A stretch of DNA of 64,000 nucleotides, from the NCBI GenBank assembly GCA_017303475.1, contig JAFLBO010000021.1, positions 1-64,000 of the forward strand, given 5' to 3'. A program made the translations under genes and the position numbers. This document shows positions 52,818 to 61,900 of the stretch, piece by piece; the first letter of the stretch is position 1, and every line of letters begins with the position of its first letter. Source of the stretch: Chitinophagales bacterium (lineage in GTDB: Bacteria > Bacteroidota > Bacteroidia > Chitinophagales > Saprospiraceae). The notes beneath the pieces are model-generated. The model had not been told where the DNA came from. It was given only the letters and a program-made list of their open reading frames with translations, and searched no databases.

Positions 52818-55517
52818 CTATACACTCATCGGATCCGGCTTGTCACTCACAATCCCATATTTCTTGATAAACTCTTTCACCGCTTTCTCCGTGATCTTGC
52901 CTTGTTTATGCAGCAATTGAACTGCTGCCAGGGCAATATACTTTGGGCTGATCTCAAAATAATCGCGCAGGTTTTCGCGACTTTCTGACAAGCCAAATCC
53001 ATCCGTGCCCAGGGCTGTGAAGGATTCCGGCATCCAGGGCGATACTTGTCCGGCAGTTACCTTGATCCAGTCGTTGGCGCTTACAAAAACGCCTTCCTCG
53101 CCTTTTAGGGCTTGTTTTACAAACGGTACGCGCTCTGTTTCGCCCGGGTGCAACATGTTCCAGCGGTCGCAGGCCACGGCATCGCGGTAGAGCTCGGTCC
53201 AGGAAGTGGCGCTCCAAATATCGGTGCTAACGCCTTCTTTTTCCAGGATTTCTGCAGCATCAAGCACTTGTTTCATGATTACACCAGAACCAATCAAATG
53301 CGCTTTTGCGCCACCTTTGGTGCTGGATTTCTGATAGCGGTACAATCCTTTGCGAATGCCATCTTCCACGCCTTTGGGCATTTCAGGCATCAGCAGGTTT
53401 TCGTTGTACAGGGTGATGTAGTAAATCTTGGATTCGTTTTCCTGGTACATGCGGCGCAAACCGTCTTGTACAATCACCGCAAGCTCATAGCCAAACGCCG
53501 GATCGTAAGGAATAACGCTCGGCATAGTTTGCGCAATCATGATGGAGTGACCATCCTGGTGCTGCAATCCTTCGCCGTTCAGGGTGGTCCGACCGGCAGT
53601 TGCGCCCAGCAGGAAGCCTTTGCACATCATATCGGCAGCAGCCCATACCATATCGCCCACGCGCTGGAATCCGAACATGGAATAGTAAATATAGAACGGC
53701 ACCGTAGGCACGCCATGCAGGGCATAAGCCGTTCCGGCAGCCGTGAAGCTTGCGGTAGCGCCATCCTCATTGATACCTTCCTGTAAAACCTGTCCGGTTT
53801 TAGACTCCTTGTACTTGATTACAGCGATACCAATTTCAAGCGGGGTGTACAACTGGCCTTTCTGGTTCCAAATCTGCACCGAGTTGAAAAGCGGCTCCAT
53901 ACCGAAAGTTTGGGCCTCATCAGGTACAATGGGCACGATGTACTTGCCAATTTCCGGGTTTTTAATCAATTGACCCAAAATATCCATCATGGCGCCGGTG
54001 GTAGAAACCGTTTTGCCAGCTTCGCTTCCTTTGAGTTGTTTTTCAAAACTGCTCAAATCCGGCGCCTTGAAAGCAGGATAAACATCAGAACGCTCCGGCA
54101 GGAATCCGCCCAATTTTTCGCGTCTTTCCAGCAGGTATTTCCGCTCCGGAGCATCAGCAGCCGGCCACCAGAATTTTGCTTCACGGGCCTCATCGTCGGT
54201 AAGTGGAATTTGGTAGCGGTTTTTGATCTCCACACGGAAATCGTCGCTCAAATCTTTGGTCTGGTGGGCCTTGTTTTTGCCCTCGGCAGATTTACCCATA
54301 CCGTATCCTTTTACGGTTTTTACGATAATGGCTACCGGTTTTCCTGCGCGCACCGCGCGCTCGTAGGCGGCGTATACTTTATGCGCATCATGACCCCCGC
54401 GACGCATTTTACCCAGCTGCTCGTCGGAATAGCCGGCCAGCAATGCGCTGATGCGTTCGCTCAGATCGTCTTGTACTATTTCTTTGCCATTGTGCTGTCC
54501 AATCAGCATTTTTCGCACAAAAGAGCCATCATTGGTAGAGGCAATTTCCTGGAAATGCCCGTCGAGCATCCGGTCGAAGCGCTCCAGCAGAACACCTTCC
54601 TCGTCTTTTGCGAGTAGTTCGTCCCATTCGCTTGCCCAAACCACTTTAATCACATCCCAGCCGGCGCCAAAGAAATGACGTTCTACTTCCTGAATAATCT
54701 TGCCGTTGCCGCGTACCGGACCATCCAGGCGCTGCAGATTGCAGTGTACCACAAACACCAGATTGTCCAGATTTTCGCGGGTAGCCATACCGATGGTGCC
54801 GTAGATTTCCGGTTCGTCAATTTCACCGTCGCCAATGAAATGCCATACTTTGCCGCCATTTTCAGGCTTTAAGCCGCGATTTTCCAGGTATTTGGCAAAA
54901 CGGGCCTGGTAAACGGCTGTCATTGGGCCGAGGCCCATACTTACCGTTGGCGCCTGCCAGAAATGCGGCATGCGACGCGGGTGCGGGTAGGATGAAACGC
55001 CGCCCAGGGTTTCCTGACGGAAATCGGCAATGGCCTGTTCAGGCAAGCGACCCTCAAAAACGGCACGGGCATACACGCCGGGAGAGGCGTGTCCCTGAAA
55101 CATCAGCAAATCGCCGCCGTAATCAGCCGAACGTTTGCGCAGGAAATGGTTGAACAATACCTCCAGCATAGTGGCACATGCTGCATAGGTGGCAATATGC
55201 CCACCCAATGCCAGGTTTTTGTCCTGCGCATGGAGTACCATTGCCTGTGCATTCCAGCGAATAATATTTTCAATCCTGGCTTCCAGTTCCAGATCGCCGG
55301 GATATGCAGGCTGATCTTCCGGAGCTATGGTATTCATGTACGGGGTATTCAGCGCGGAGCCGCCTGTAGCCGCGCCGTGTTTGGCCAGCATACGACGCAG
55401 GGCTTGTAAAAGCTCCTCCGAACGTGATTTGCCCTGACTCTCCAGCACTTCCTCCAGCGCCTCCAGCCATTCTTGTTGTTCCAGTTTCCAGTCGTCTAGT
55501 AAGTGTGCGTCGCCCAT
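52818..55517 (-). CDS. aceE: Pyruvate dehydrogenase E1 component, homodimeric type
   Basis: Decarboxylates pyruvate with thiamine diphosphate and reductively acetylates the lipoyl domain of E2 in the cytoplasmic pyruvate dehydrogenase complex. The 899-residue length fits the single-chain AceE type. The N-terminal domain has NNLVFxxHCN-like and TPP motif IGDGEIDEPEIYG (about 230-242) with NLQRLDGPVRGNG. The pyrimidine domain has NEDGATASFTAAGTAYALHG and LLGATAGRTTLNGEGLQHQDGH (in part, TTLNGEGLQHQDGHS). The C-terminal domain ends YGIVSDKPDPMSV. LipB, which supplies the lipoyl group needed by this complex, is the next gene upstream on the same strand. E2 and E3 genes are not in the window. Confidence 0.96.
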   Translation of the reverse strand: MGDAHLLDDWKLEQQEWLEALEEVLESQGKSRSEELLQALRRMLAKHGAATGGSALNTPYMNTIAPEDQPAYPGDLELEARIENIIRWNAQAMVLHAQDKNLALGGHIATYAACATMLEVLFNHFLRKRSADYGGDLLMFQGHASPGVYARAVFEGRLPEQAIADFRQETLGGVSSYPHPRRMPHFWQAPTVSMGLGPMTAVYQARFAKYLENRGLKPENGGKVWHFIGDGEIDEPEIYGTIGMATRENLDNLVFVVHCNLQRLDGPVRGNGKIIQEVERHFFGAGWDVIKVVWASEWDELLAKDEEGVLLERFDRMLDGHFQEIASTNDGSFVRKMLIGQHNGKEIVQDDLSERISALLAGYSDEQLGKMRRGGHDAHKVYAAYERAVRAGKPVAIIVKTVKGYGMGKSAEGKNKAHQTKDLSDDFRVEIKNRYQIPLTDDEAREAKFWWPAADAPERKYLLERREKLGGFLPERSDVYPAFKAPDLSSFEKQLKGSEAGKTVSTTGAMMDILGQLIKNPEIGKYIVPIVPDEAQTFGMEPLFNSVQIWNQKGQLYTPLEIGIAVIKYKESKTGQVLQEGINEDGATASFTAAGTAYALHGVPTVPFYIYYSMFGFQRVGDMVWAAADMMCKGFLLGATAGRTTLNGEGLQHQDGHSIMIAQTMPSVIPYDPAFGYELAVIVQDGLRRMYQENESKIYYITLYNENLLMPEMPKGVEDGIRKGLYRYQKSSTKGGAKAHLIGSGVIMKQVLDAAEILEKEGVSTDIWSATSWTELYRDAVACDRWNMLHPGETERVPFVKQALKGEEGVFVSANDWIKVTAGQVSPWMPESFTALGTDGFGLSESRENLRDYFEISPKYIALAAVQLLHKQGKITEKAVKEFIKKYGIVSDKPDPMSV

Positions 55518-55563
55518 ATATTGTGATGTGTAAGAATGCGGAATGATTGTTTGAGAGGTTTGA

Positions 55564-55664
55564 GGGGTTTGAGGGGTTTGATGTAGCGGCGGGTTTAGCC
55601 GCCGAAGAGTTTGATTGGTTTGATGGGTATCAAAGCCCCTTTAGGGGCGCAATTTCTGTTGCGC
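55564..55664. repeat. Leader element of aceE: ggtttgagg words, conserved 19-mer hairpin and two further hairpins
   Basis: Words of ggtttgagg run from 55557 to 55580. The 19-mer cggcgggtttagccgccga at 55587-55605 is identical to 6958-6976. Two small hairpins follow: gcccct (55635-55640) with aggggc (55643-55648), and gcgcaa (55647-55652) with ttgcgc (55659-55664). They occupy the lipB-aceE gap. Confidence 0.7.
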
Positions 55665-55718
55665 AAAAATAGGTTGCCTGAATGGAGTTTGGCTAACAAT
55701 AGCGCATAAATCCGTTCA

Positions 55719-56438
55719 TCATTCTTCCATTTGGCATTGAAATACCTCTGCAAAATGGATTTTAATTTGTTGTTTGACCTCCTCCATCGGTAATTCTCTG
55801 CCAAGCAGCTGTGCCATGGAGGTTACGGTTTTATCATCGTCGTTTATGCCGCAAGGCACGATGTGCTGAAAATAACCCAGATCTGTGTTGACATTAAATG
55901 CCCAACCGTGCAGGGTTGTCCAGCGGGAAAGATGCACTCCAATGGCGCAAATTTTGCGTTGCATGGCGGGCTGGGTGGCGGTGGCGGGCGATTGAGTCCA
56001 AACTCCGGTATATTCCTTAATCCGGTATCCTTCAATGCCATAAGCGGCCAGGGTGCGGATAATCACTTCTTCAATATTGCGCACATATCGGTGCACATCG
56101 GTGAAAAAACGCTCCAAATCCAGAATCGGGTAACCCACAATTTGCCCTGGGCCGTGATAGGTAATATCGCCACCCCGGTTGATTGGGAAAAACGAAATAC
56201 CGCGCTCATGCAGCTCGGTTTCTGTGAGCAATAAATGGTCCATAGACCCGCTTTTGCCCAGGGTATACACGGGTGGATGCTCTACCAGCAGGAGTTGATG
56301 CGCCTGAGTGTACGACTCCAGGGGCTGTCCGCGGTGATTGATTTTATGTTCAATCAACGCCTGATGAACGGCTGTTTGATAATCCCAGGCTTCCTGATAA
56401 CCCATTCGGCCAAGATCTTTGTACAGGACGGTTTCCAT
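55719..56438 (-). CDS. lipB: Octanoyltransferase (lipoate biosynthesis)
   Basis: Transfers octanoyl from acyl carrier protein to lipoyl domains, the first step of lipoate assembly. The ATG at 56438 (METVLYKDLGRMGYQEAW) fits the family start; the longer ORF to 56519 adds a non-conserved tail. Motifs: LLVEHPPVYTLGKSG (about 48-62), RGGDITYHGPGQIVGYPILDL (in part, GGDITYHGPGQIVGYP, near 85-100), KICAIGVHLSRW, and the nucleophile in HIVPCGI (Cys near 195). About 239 residues, normal. It is followed by aceE, whose E2 partner needs lipoate. Confidence 0.94.
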   Translation of the reverse strand: METVLYKDLGRMGYQEAWDYQTAVHQALIEHKINHRGQPLESYTQAHQLLLVEHPPVYTLGKSGSMDHLLLTETELHERGISFFPINRGGDITYHGPGQIVGYPILDLERFFTDVHRYVRNIEEVIIRTLAAYGIEGYRIKEYTGVWTQSPATATQPAMQRKICAIGVHLSRWTTLHGWAFNVNTDLGYFQHIVPCGINDDDKTVTSMAQLLGRELPMEEVKQQIKIHFAEVFQCQMEE

Positions 56439-56552
56439 GTTCGGCAAAGGTCGGGAAATTGATGAATGAAGTGGTTGGCAATTTTCCGTCAAATCAAGTC
56501 GCTGCGATAAGTACGGCATCTTCCTACCTTTCCGGGAAAATCTGTGTTCAAT

Positions 56553-58850
56553 ATGTTTCGATCTTTACTTTTTGCCCTGGGAATAATTCTGATGGGCACT
56601 TCGGTTTGTTTAGCGCAAACCTTCAGCGGAACAGGCGGCCTCATTCCTGACGATGGAACAACCATTGTATTCGATCTGCCGGTAAGTGGTTTGCCCTCAA
56701 GTTTGGATACTTCCCAGTTTGGTATAGAACGTATTTGTATCAATGCAGTTCATTCCTGGGTGGCTGATTTGTCGGTGCAACTCAGAACTCCGGATGGAAC
56801 ATTGATACCTTTGGTGTCGGGTGTGGGAGGTGATACAGATGGTTTTGTAAATACCTGTTTCAGTGGCAATGCCGACCAATCCATATTTGAAGTCTGGTAT
56901 CCGTTTACAGGTGAGTTCAGACCATTTGGAGATATGGGGCAGGTCAACAACGGTCAAAATCCAAACGGAACCTGGCAACTGGTAATTCTGGATACGTATG
57001 CTTTTGCAGATGCGGGCGAACTCCTCGACTGGAGTATCACTTTTGGCGATAACCCCTGCAAACCATTTCCATTTGAATCCAGCAATTTGCCCATTTTGAA
57101 AATTTTTACCGGTGGTCAACCCATTGTCAATGATCCCAAAATTGATGCGCAGTTTCAGGTAATCGACAATGGCCCGGGTGTCAGAAATTACCTGAACCAG
57201 ACAGATTATGCCTATGCCGGACCCATCGGCATCGAATTGCGTGGTAATAGCTCACAGGGAATGCCCAAAAAGTCTTTCAACTTTGAAGTGCGTGATGATG
57301 TTGGGGAAGATAAGGATGTGTCGCTTTTAGGACTTCCGGAAGGAAGTGATTTCGCGCTTTCGGCCAGTTTTTCGGATAAGACCCTGATGCGCAATGCCCT
57401 GGCATATGAAACCTTCCGTCAAATGGGCCATTATGCCACCCGAACCAGGTTTTGCGAATTGGTTTTGGACAATACCTACCAGGGCATTTATGTGCTGATT
57501 GAAGAAATAAGAAGAGACAAAGACCGGGTGGATATAGCCAGATTACGGCCAGAGGATACGCTGGGGGTAGACCTTACAGGAGGATACATGGTGCGCATTG
57601 ACTGGAACCGAACCCCCGGCTGGAATTCGCAATTTTCACAACCTAATAGTCCCAATATCTACACCTATTTTCAGCATACCTACCCGCGTTGGGATGAACT
57701 TCACCCCACGCAGCAGCAATACATCAGGAGCTATATTGATAGTTTTGAAGTGGCTCTGCACGGCTTAGATTATCAGGACCCTGAATTGGGCTGGCGACGA
57801 TTTGCTGCGGAAAATACGTTCATTGATTACCTGATTTTGAACGAAATTAGTAAAAATGTGGATGGCTATCGCTTGAGTACCTATTTCTTCAAGGATAAGG
57901 ATGACGCGGCTGCAGGAGGTAAATTGCAAATGGGGCCACCCTGGGATTATGATCTGGCGTTTTACAACGCTGATTATTGTGAGGCTTTTAACACGAATGG
58001 TTTTGCTTTTAATATCAATTATGTTTGTGGGGATGCTGGTGTGCCATTTTGGTGGGAAAAATTGATGTCGGATACCCTTTTTACCCAAAACCTTGCCTGT
58101 CGGTGGCATGCTTTGCGTCAAACAACCCTGAAAAACGGTCATTTTTTTGGCGTAGTTGACTCCATGGCACAGGTAGTTGATGAGGCGCAGGAGCGGAATT
58201 TTCTGAAATGGCCTATTTTGGGTAAATATGTCTGGCCAAATCCGGGGGTATTGCCTCCCACCTATATCGGAGAGGTCAACAAAATGAAGGCATGGATCAA
58301 CAGCCGTTTCGCCTGGCTGGATGCTACTTTTGGTCAATTTAGCCCGCAGTTTTCTGCTGCATTCAGTGCCATTTCGGGCAATGCCTTGGCCTGGACATTT
58401 GAGGCGCCTCAGTCGCCCGGTTATAGTTATACCTGGGACTTTGGAGACGGCACTTCAGGCAATCAGCCATTGGAGGAACACACTTTCCCTAATCCAGGCG
58501 TTTATACGGTTAAACTTACCGTTACCACTCCATACGGATGCAGCAGTACGTCTGTGCAAACCATTAACGTGGCTAGTGTAGGTACCCAGAATGCTGATTT
58601 GCCGGAAGGATTCAAGGTGTACCCTAATCCGGCACAGGAGATGTTATACCTGACTATGCCAGACAATTTTGCCCATTCCTGCACCATTTCGCTCACTAAT
58701 ATGCTTGGACAACAGGTTGTTTTCCTGGAACCCTCACAAGCTGATCATAAGGTGGCTATTCCGGTAAAATCATTGCCAGAGGGCGCTTACATCCTGGATC
58801 TGCAAGGTGTTGCTCAACGGGTGACAACCATGGTTTTAATTAAAATCTAA
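56553..58850 (+). CDS. Secreted CotH-kinase protein with P-domain, PKD domain and T9SS signal
   Basis: The ATG at 56553 opens a signal peptide (MFRSLLFALGIILMGTSVCLAQ); a GTG 9 nt upstream is less likely. The order: a proprotein-convertase P-like domain (about 30-165, LSVQLRTPDGTLIPLVSGVG); a CotH-type kinase domain (about 185-560) with GNSSQGMPKKSFNFEVRDD, TLMRNALAYETFRQMG, GIYVLIEEIRRDKDRVDIAR and the catalytic/metal motif GPPWDYDLAFYNADYCE; a PKD domain (about 605-685, YTWDFGDGTSGNQP); and a Por-type sorting domain ending TTMVLIKI. Secreted CotH domains with P-domains occur in Bacteroidota; the substrate is not known. Confidence 0.9.
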   Translation: MFRSLLFALGIILMGTSVCLAQTFSGTGGLIPDDGTTIVFDLPVSGLPSSLDTSQFGIERICINAVHSWVADLSVQLRTPDGTLIPLVSGVGGDTDGFVNTCFSGNADQSIFEVWYPFTGEFRPFGDMGQVNNGQNPNGTWQLVILDTYAFADAGELLDWSITFGDNPCKPFPFESSNLPILKIFTGGQPIVNDPKIDAQFQVIDNGPGVRNYLNQTDYAYAGPIGIELRGNSSQGMPKKSFNFEVRDDVGEDKDVSLLGLPEGSDFALSASFSDKTLMRNALAYETFRQMGHYATRTRFCELVLDNTYQGIYVLIEEIRRDKDRVDIARLRPEDTLGVDLTGGYMVRIDWNRTPGWNSQFSQPNSPNIYTYFQHTYPRWDELHPTQQQYIRSYIDSFEVALHGLDYQDPELGWRRFAAENTFIDYLILNEISKNVDGYRLSTYFFKDKDDAAAGGKLQMGPPWDYDLAFYNADYCEAFNTNGFAFNINYVCGDAGVPFWWEKLMSDTLFTQNLACRWHALRQTTLKNGHFFGVVDSMAQVVDEAQERNFLKWPILGKYVWPNPGVLPPTYIGEVNKMKAWINSRFAWLDATFGQFSPQFSAAFSAISGNALAWTFEAPQSPGYSYTWDFGDGTSGNQPLEEHTFPNPGVYTVKLTVTTPYGCSSTSVQTINVASVGTQNADLPEGFKVYPNPAQEMLYLTMPDNFAHSCTISLTNMLGQQVVFLEPSQADHKVAIPVKSLPEGAYILDLQGVAQRVTTMVLIKI

Positions 58851-58918
58851 GGATACAATCAGATTATCATGCGTTACTTTGACGGACCAACCGATGTCCT
58901 AACTTCAGTAAAACAACC

Positions 58919-61873
58919 ATGATCCGAACAAACAAACACTTTAAATATCTGATAATCCTCATAGCCCTTTTGGGCAGCAGCGAATGGCTAATGGCACAGG
59001 AAAAATCCGTCGCCCGGCGTTGGAATGAGGTTATGTTGCAAGCTATCCGGGAAGACCTCGCGCGTCCGCCTGTACAGGCGCGCAACCTGTTTCATGTATC
59101 CATGGCCATGTGGGATGCCTGGGCGGCATACGATACTTTGAGCGCAGATACCTATCTGCTGGGTAAAACTGTGGGCAACTACACTTGCCAGTTCACCGGA
59201 GTTCCGTTGCCGACTGATATAGAAGCCGCACGGAAAAAAGCTATGAGTTATGCTGCTTACCGGGTACTCAGTCGCAGGTTTCAAAATTCTCCCAACGCTG
59301 TTGCCAGTATTCAGCGGTTCCGCAATTTAATGGGTGAATTGGGTTACGACTGGACCTTCAACTCCAATTTTTATCAATCCGGCGACCCGGCGGCCCTGGG
59401 CAACTACATTGGAGATTGCGTTGGTTTTTACGGGCTAACCGACGGCGCAAATGAAGCGCAGAATTATGCGTATATCCATTACCTGCCGGTGAACCCGGCG
59501 CTGGTGCCGGATAGTGCAGGGAATCCTACCATCCTGGATCCGAATCACTGGCAGCCGCTTGAATTAAGTGGTGCGGTTGACCAACAGGGAAATCCAATTC
59601 CTTCTCTGCAGCGTTTTCAAAGTCCGGAATGGGGTAATGTAGTGCCTTTTGCCATGCCTGATTCCGTCAAAACCGTGTATCAGCGAAATGGTGTAGACTG
59701 GCCGGTTTATCACGACCCCGGACCGCCTGCCGCTCTGGACACCATTGATGGGGGAGGGGATTCTGAAATTTATAAGTGGAACCACAGCCTGGTTGCCATT
59801 TGGTCGTCGCATTTGACTACTGAAGACAGTGTAATTTGGGATATTTCTCCAGCTTCCATTGGTAATACGCCCGGGTTGCCTACTACTTTTCAGGAATATA
59901 AAGACTTTTACAACCTCAGTGGCGGCGGACCAAGTTTAGGGCGTCCGCTCAATCCTAAGACTGGTCAGCCTTACCAGCCACAGCTGGTACCTCGTGGTGA
60001 TTATACGAGGGTTTTGGCACAGTTCTGGGCTGATGGTCCAAATTCCGAGACACCTCCCGGACACTGGTTTTCTATTTTTAACATGGTAATGGACCACCCG
60101 CAATTTGTACGCAAATTCAATGGCACAGGCGAGGTCATGGATACGCTTGAATACGATATCAAGGCCTATTTTACCTTGGGTGGCGCCTTGCACGATGCTG
60201 CTATTACAGCATGGGGAATCAAGGGATGGTACGATGGCACCCGGCCTATTTCAGCGCTCCGGTACATGGTAGACCGCGGGCAAAGTTCAGATCCCAATGA
60301 CCTGAATTATCATCCTTCCGGTATTCCGCTTCAACCGGGATATATTGAGTTGGTTAAGTCCGGTGACCCACTTGAAGGGGCAAATGGTCAAAATATTGGC
60401 AAAATTAAACTATACACCTGGAAAGCTTTTGACTCCATATCGAGTCCAACTAATGACATAGCAGGAGTAGGCTGGATCCTGGCAGAACATTTTTGGCCCT
60501 ATCAGCGCAAAACCTTTGTAACACCTCCTTTCGCAGGTTTTATTTCCGGGCATTCAACATACTCCAGGGCTGCTGCAGAGGCATTGACACTGGTAACTGG
60601 GGATGAATATTTCCCGGGAGGCATGGGTGAGTTCCACATTGCAGCCAACAGTGGTTTTCTGGGATTTGAAAAAGGCCCAAGTGTGGATGTAACCCTGCAA
60701 TGGGCTACCTATCGCGATGCTTCAGATCAAACCAGCCTTTCCCGTATTTGGGGCGGTATTCACCCTCCCGAAGATGATATTCCAGGCCGAAAATTGGGCG
60801 CCAGGGTTGGTATTGATGCCTTTAACAAGGCCAAACAGCTCTTCTATTACAACGATGCAGATCTCGATGGCTTTGATCTGAATGTGGATTGCGACGACTC
60901 CAATCCAACTATTTATCCCAATGCGCCGGAACTTTGCGATGGCCTGGATAATAACTGCAATGGTACTGCCGACGATGGTTTGCCACAATACCTTTATTAT
61001 GTGGATACAGACGGTGATGGTTTTGGAAACCTGGCCATTACGCTCCAAACATGTCAGGATACTGCTCCGGCCGGATATGTGCTGAACAATCTGGACTGTA
61101 TTGATTTTAACGCAGATTCCTATCCAGGGGCGCCTGAAATTTGCGACGGTTTGGATAACGATTGTAATGGCGATGTGGACGATGGACTCACATTTACCAT
61201 CTATTATGAAGACCTGGACGGTGATGGATTTGGTACCACTACCAGCAAAGCGCCATTTTGTACCCCTGAACCCCCGGCAGGTTTTGTGGCCAATAATCTG
61301 GACTGCGACGACAACGATCCGACCATCAATCCAAATGCATCGGAAATTTGTGATGACATAGACAATAACTGCGATGGTTTAGTTGACGAGGAACTGCCTA
61401 CCCTGACTTATTTTACCGATGCAGACGGCGATGGTTTTGGCGATCCTGCAGATACCCTGATTACTTGTCAGGGAATCATTCCGGTTGGATTTGTGGGTAA
61501 TGCACTTGACTGCGACGATAATAATGCCGCAGTAAATCCGGATGGTTCCGAAGGAAACGGACCTGACGGACTGGATAACGATTGTAATGGCCTGGTGGAT
61601 GATTTCCTGGATGCCAGGGAGGTTGAATGGCCTATAAGCTTGTTCCCGAATCCGGTTACAGATCAACTGGTGGTAAAATTCGGCCAGTTAGCTGAGGAGT
61701 TGACGATCCAAATCGTTGATGTGCGTGGAAAAGTATTGAAAACGGCACAGGTAGCTGCTCATACCAGCCAAATCGTCATTGACTTTAACCCACTTCCCGA
61801 CGGGGTGTACAGCCTGGTAGCCATCCGTACTGATGGACAGAGAATCAGCGCCAGAAAAGTGGTTAAGCTATAA
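58919..61873 (+). CDS. Secreted vanadium-dependent haloperoxidase-like protein with MopE-type calcium repeats and T9SS signal
   Basis: Protein of 984 residues with signal peptide (LIILIALLGSSEWLMAQ). The PAP2/haloperoxidase domain (about 25-640) carries all three active-site blocks: KGWYDGTRP (about 434, KxxxxxxRP), FISGHSTYSR (about 540-549), and SRIWGGIHPPEDD (about 606-618). Four tandem acidic motifs of the MopE/Cu-binding type follow (about 655-895, for example LCDGLDNNCNGTADDGLP), which probably bind calcium. The T9SS sorting domain (LFPNPVTDQ ... RISARKVVKL) ends the protein. Either a haloperoxidase or an acid phosphatase is possible; both share the fold. It follows the CotH gene by 68 nt and may share its transcript. 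Confidence 0.92.
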   Translation: MIRTNKHFKYLIILIALLGSSEWLMAQEKSVARRWNEVMLQAIREDLARPPVQARNLFHVSMAMWDAWAAYDTLSADTYLLGKTVGNYTCQFTGVPLPTDIEAARKKAMSYAAYRVLSRRFQNSPNAVASIQRFRNLMGELGYDWTFNSNFYQSGDPAALGNYIGDCVGFYGLTDGANEAQNYAYIHYLPVNPALVPDSAGNPTILDPNHWQPLELSGAVDQQGNPIPSLQRFQSPEWGNVVPFAMPDSVKTVYQRNGVDWPVYHDPGPPAALDTIDGGGDSEIYKWNHSLVAIWSSHLTTEDSVIWDISPASIGNTPGLPTTFQEYKDFYNLSGGGPSLGRPLNPKTGQPYQPQLVPRGDYTRVLAQFWADGPNSETPPGHWFSIFNMVMDHPQFVRKFNGTGEVMDTLEYDIKAYFTLGGALHDAAITAWGIKGWYDGTRPISALRYMVDRGQSSDPNDLNYHPSGIPLQPGYIELVKSGDPLEGANGQNIGKIKLYTWKAFDSISSPTNDIAGVGWILAEHFWPYQRKTFVTPPFAGFISGHSTYSRAAAEALTLVTGDEYFPGGMGEFHIAANSGFLGFEKGPSVDVTLQWATYRDASDQTSLSRIWGGIHPPEDDIPGRKLGARVGIDAFNKAKQLFYYNDADLDGFDLNVDCDDSNPTIYPNAPELCDGLDNNCNGTADDGLPQYLYYVDTDGDGFGNLAITLQTCQDTAPAGYVLNNLDCIDFNADSYPGAPEICDGLDNDCNGDVDDGLTFTIYYEDLDGDGFGTTTSKAPFCTPEPPAGFVANNLDCDDNDPTINPNASEICDDIDNNCDGLVDEELPTLTYFTDADGDGFGDPADTLITCQGIIPVGFVGNALDCDDNNAAVNPDGSEGNGPDGLDNDCNGLVDDFLDAREVEWPISLFPNPVTDQLVVKFGQLAEELTIQIVDVRGKVLKTAQVAAHTSQIVIDFNPLPDGVYSLVAIRTDGQRISARKVVKL

Positions 61874-61900
61874 ATAGGGTTAATTTGGGGGCATTTTGAG

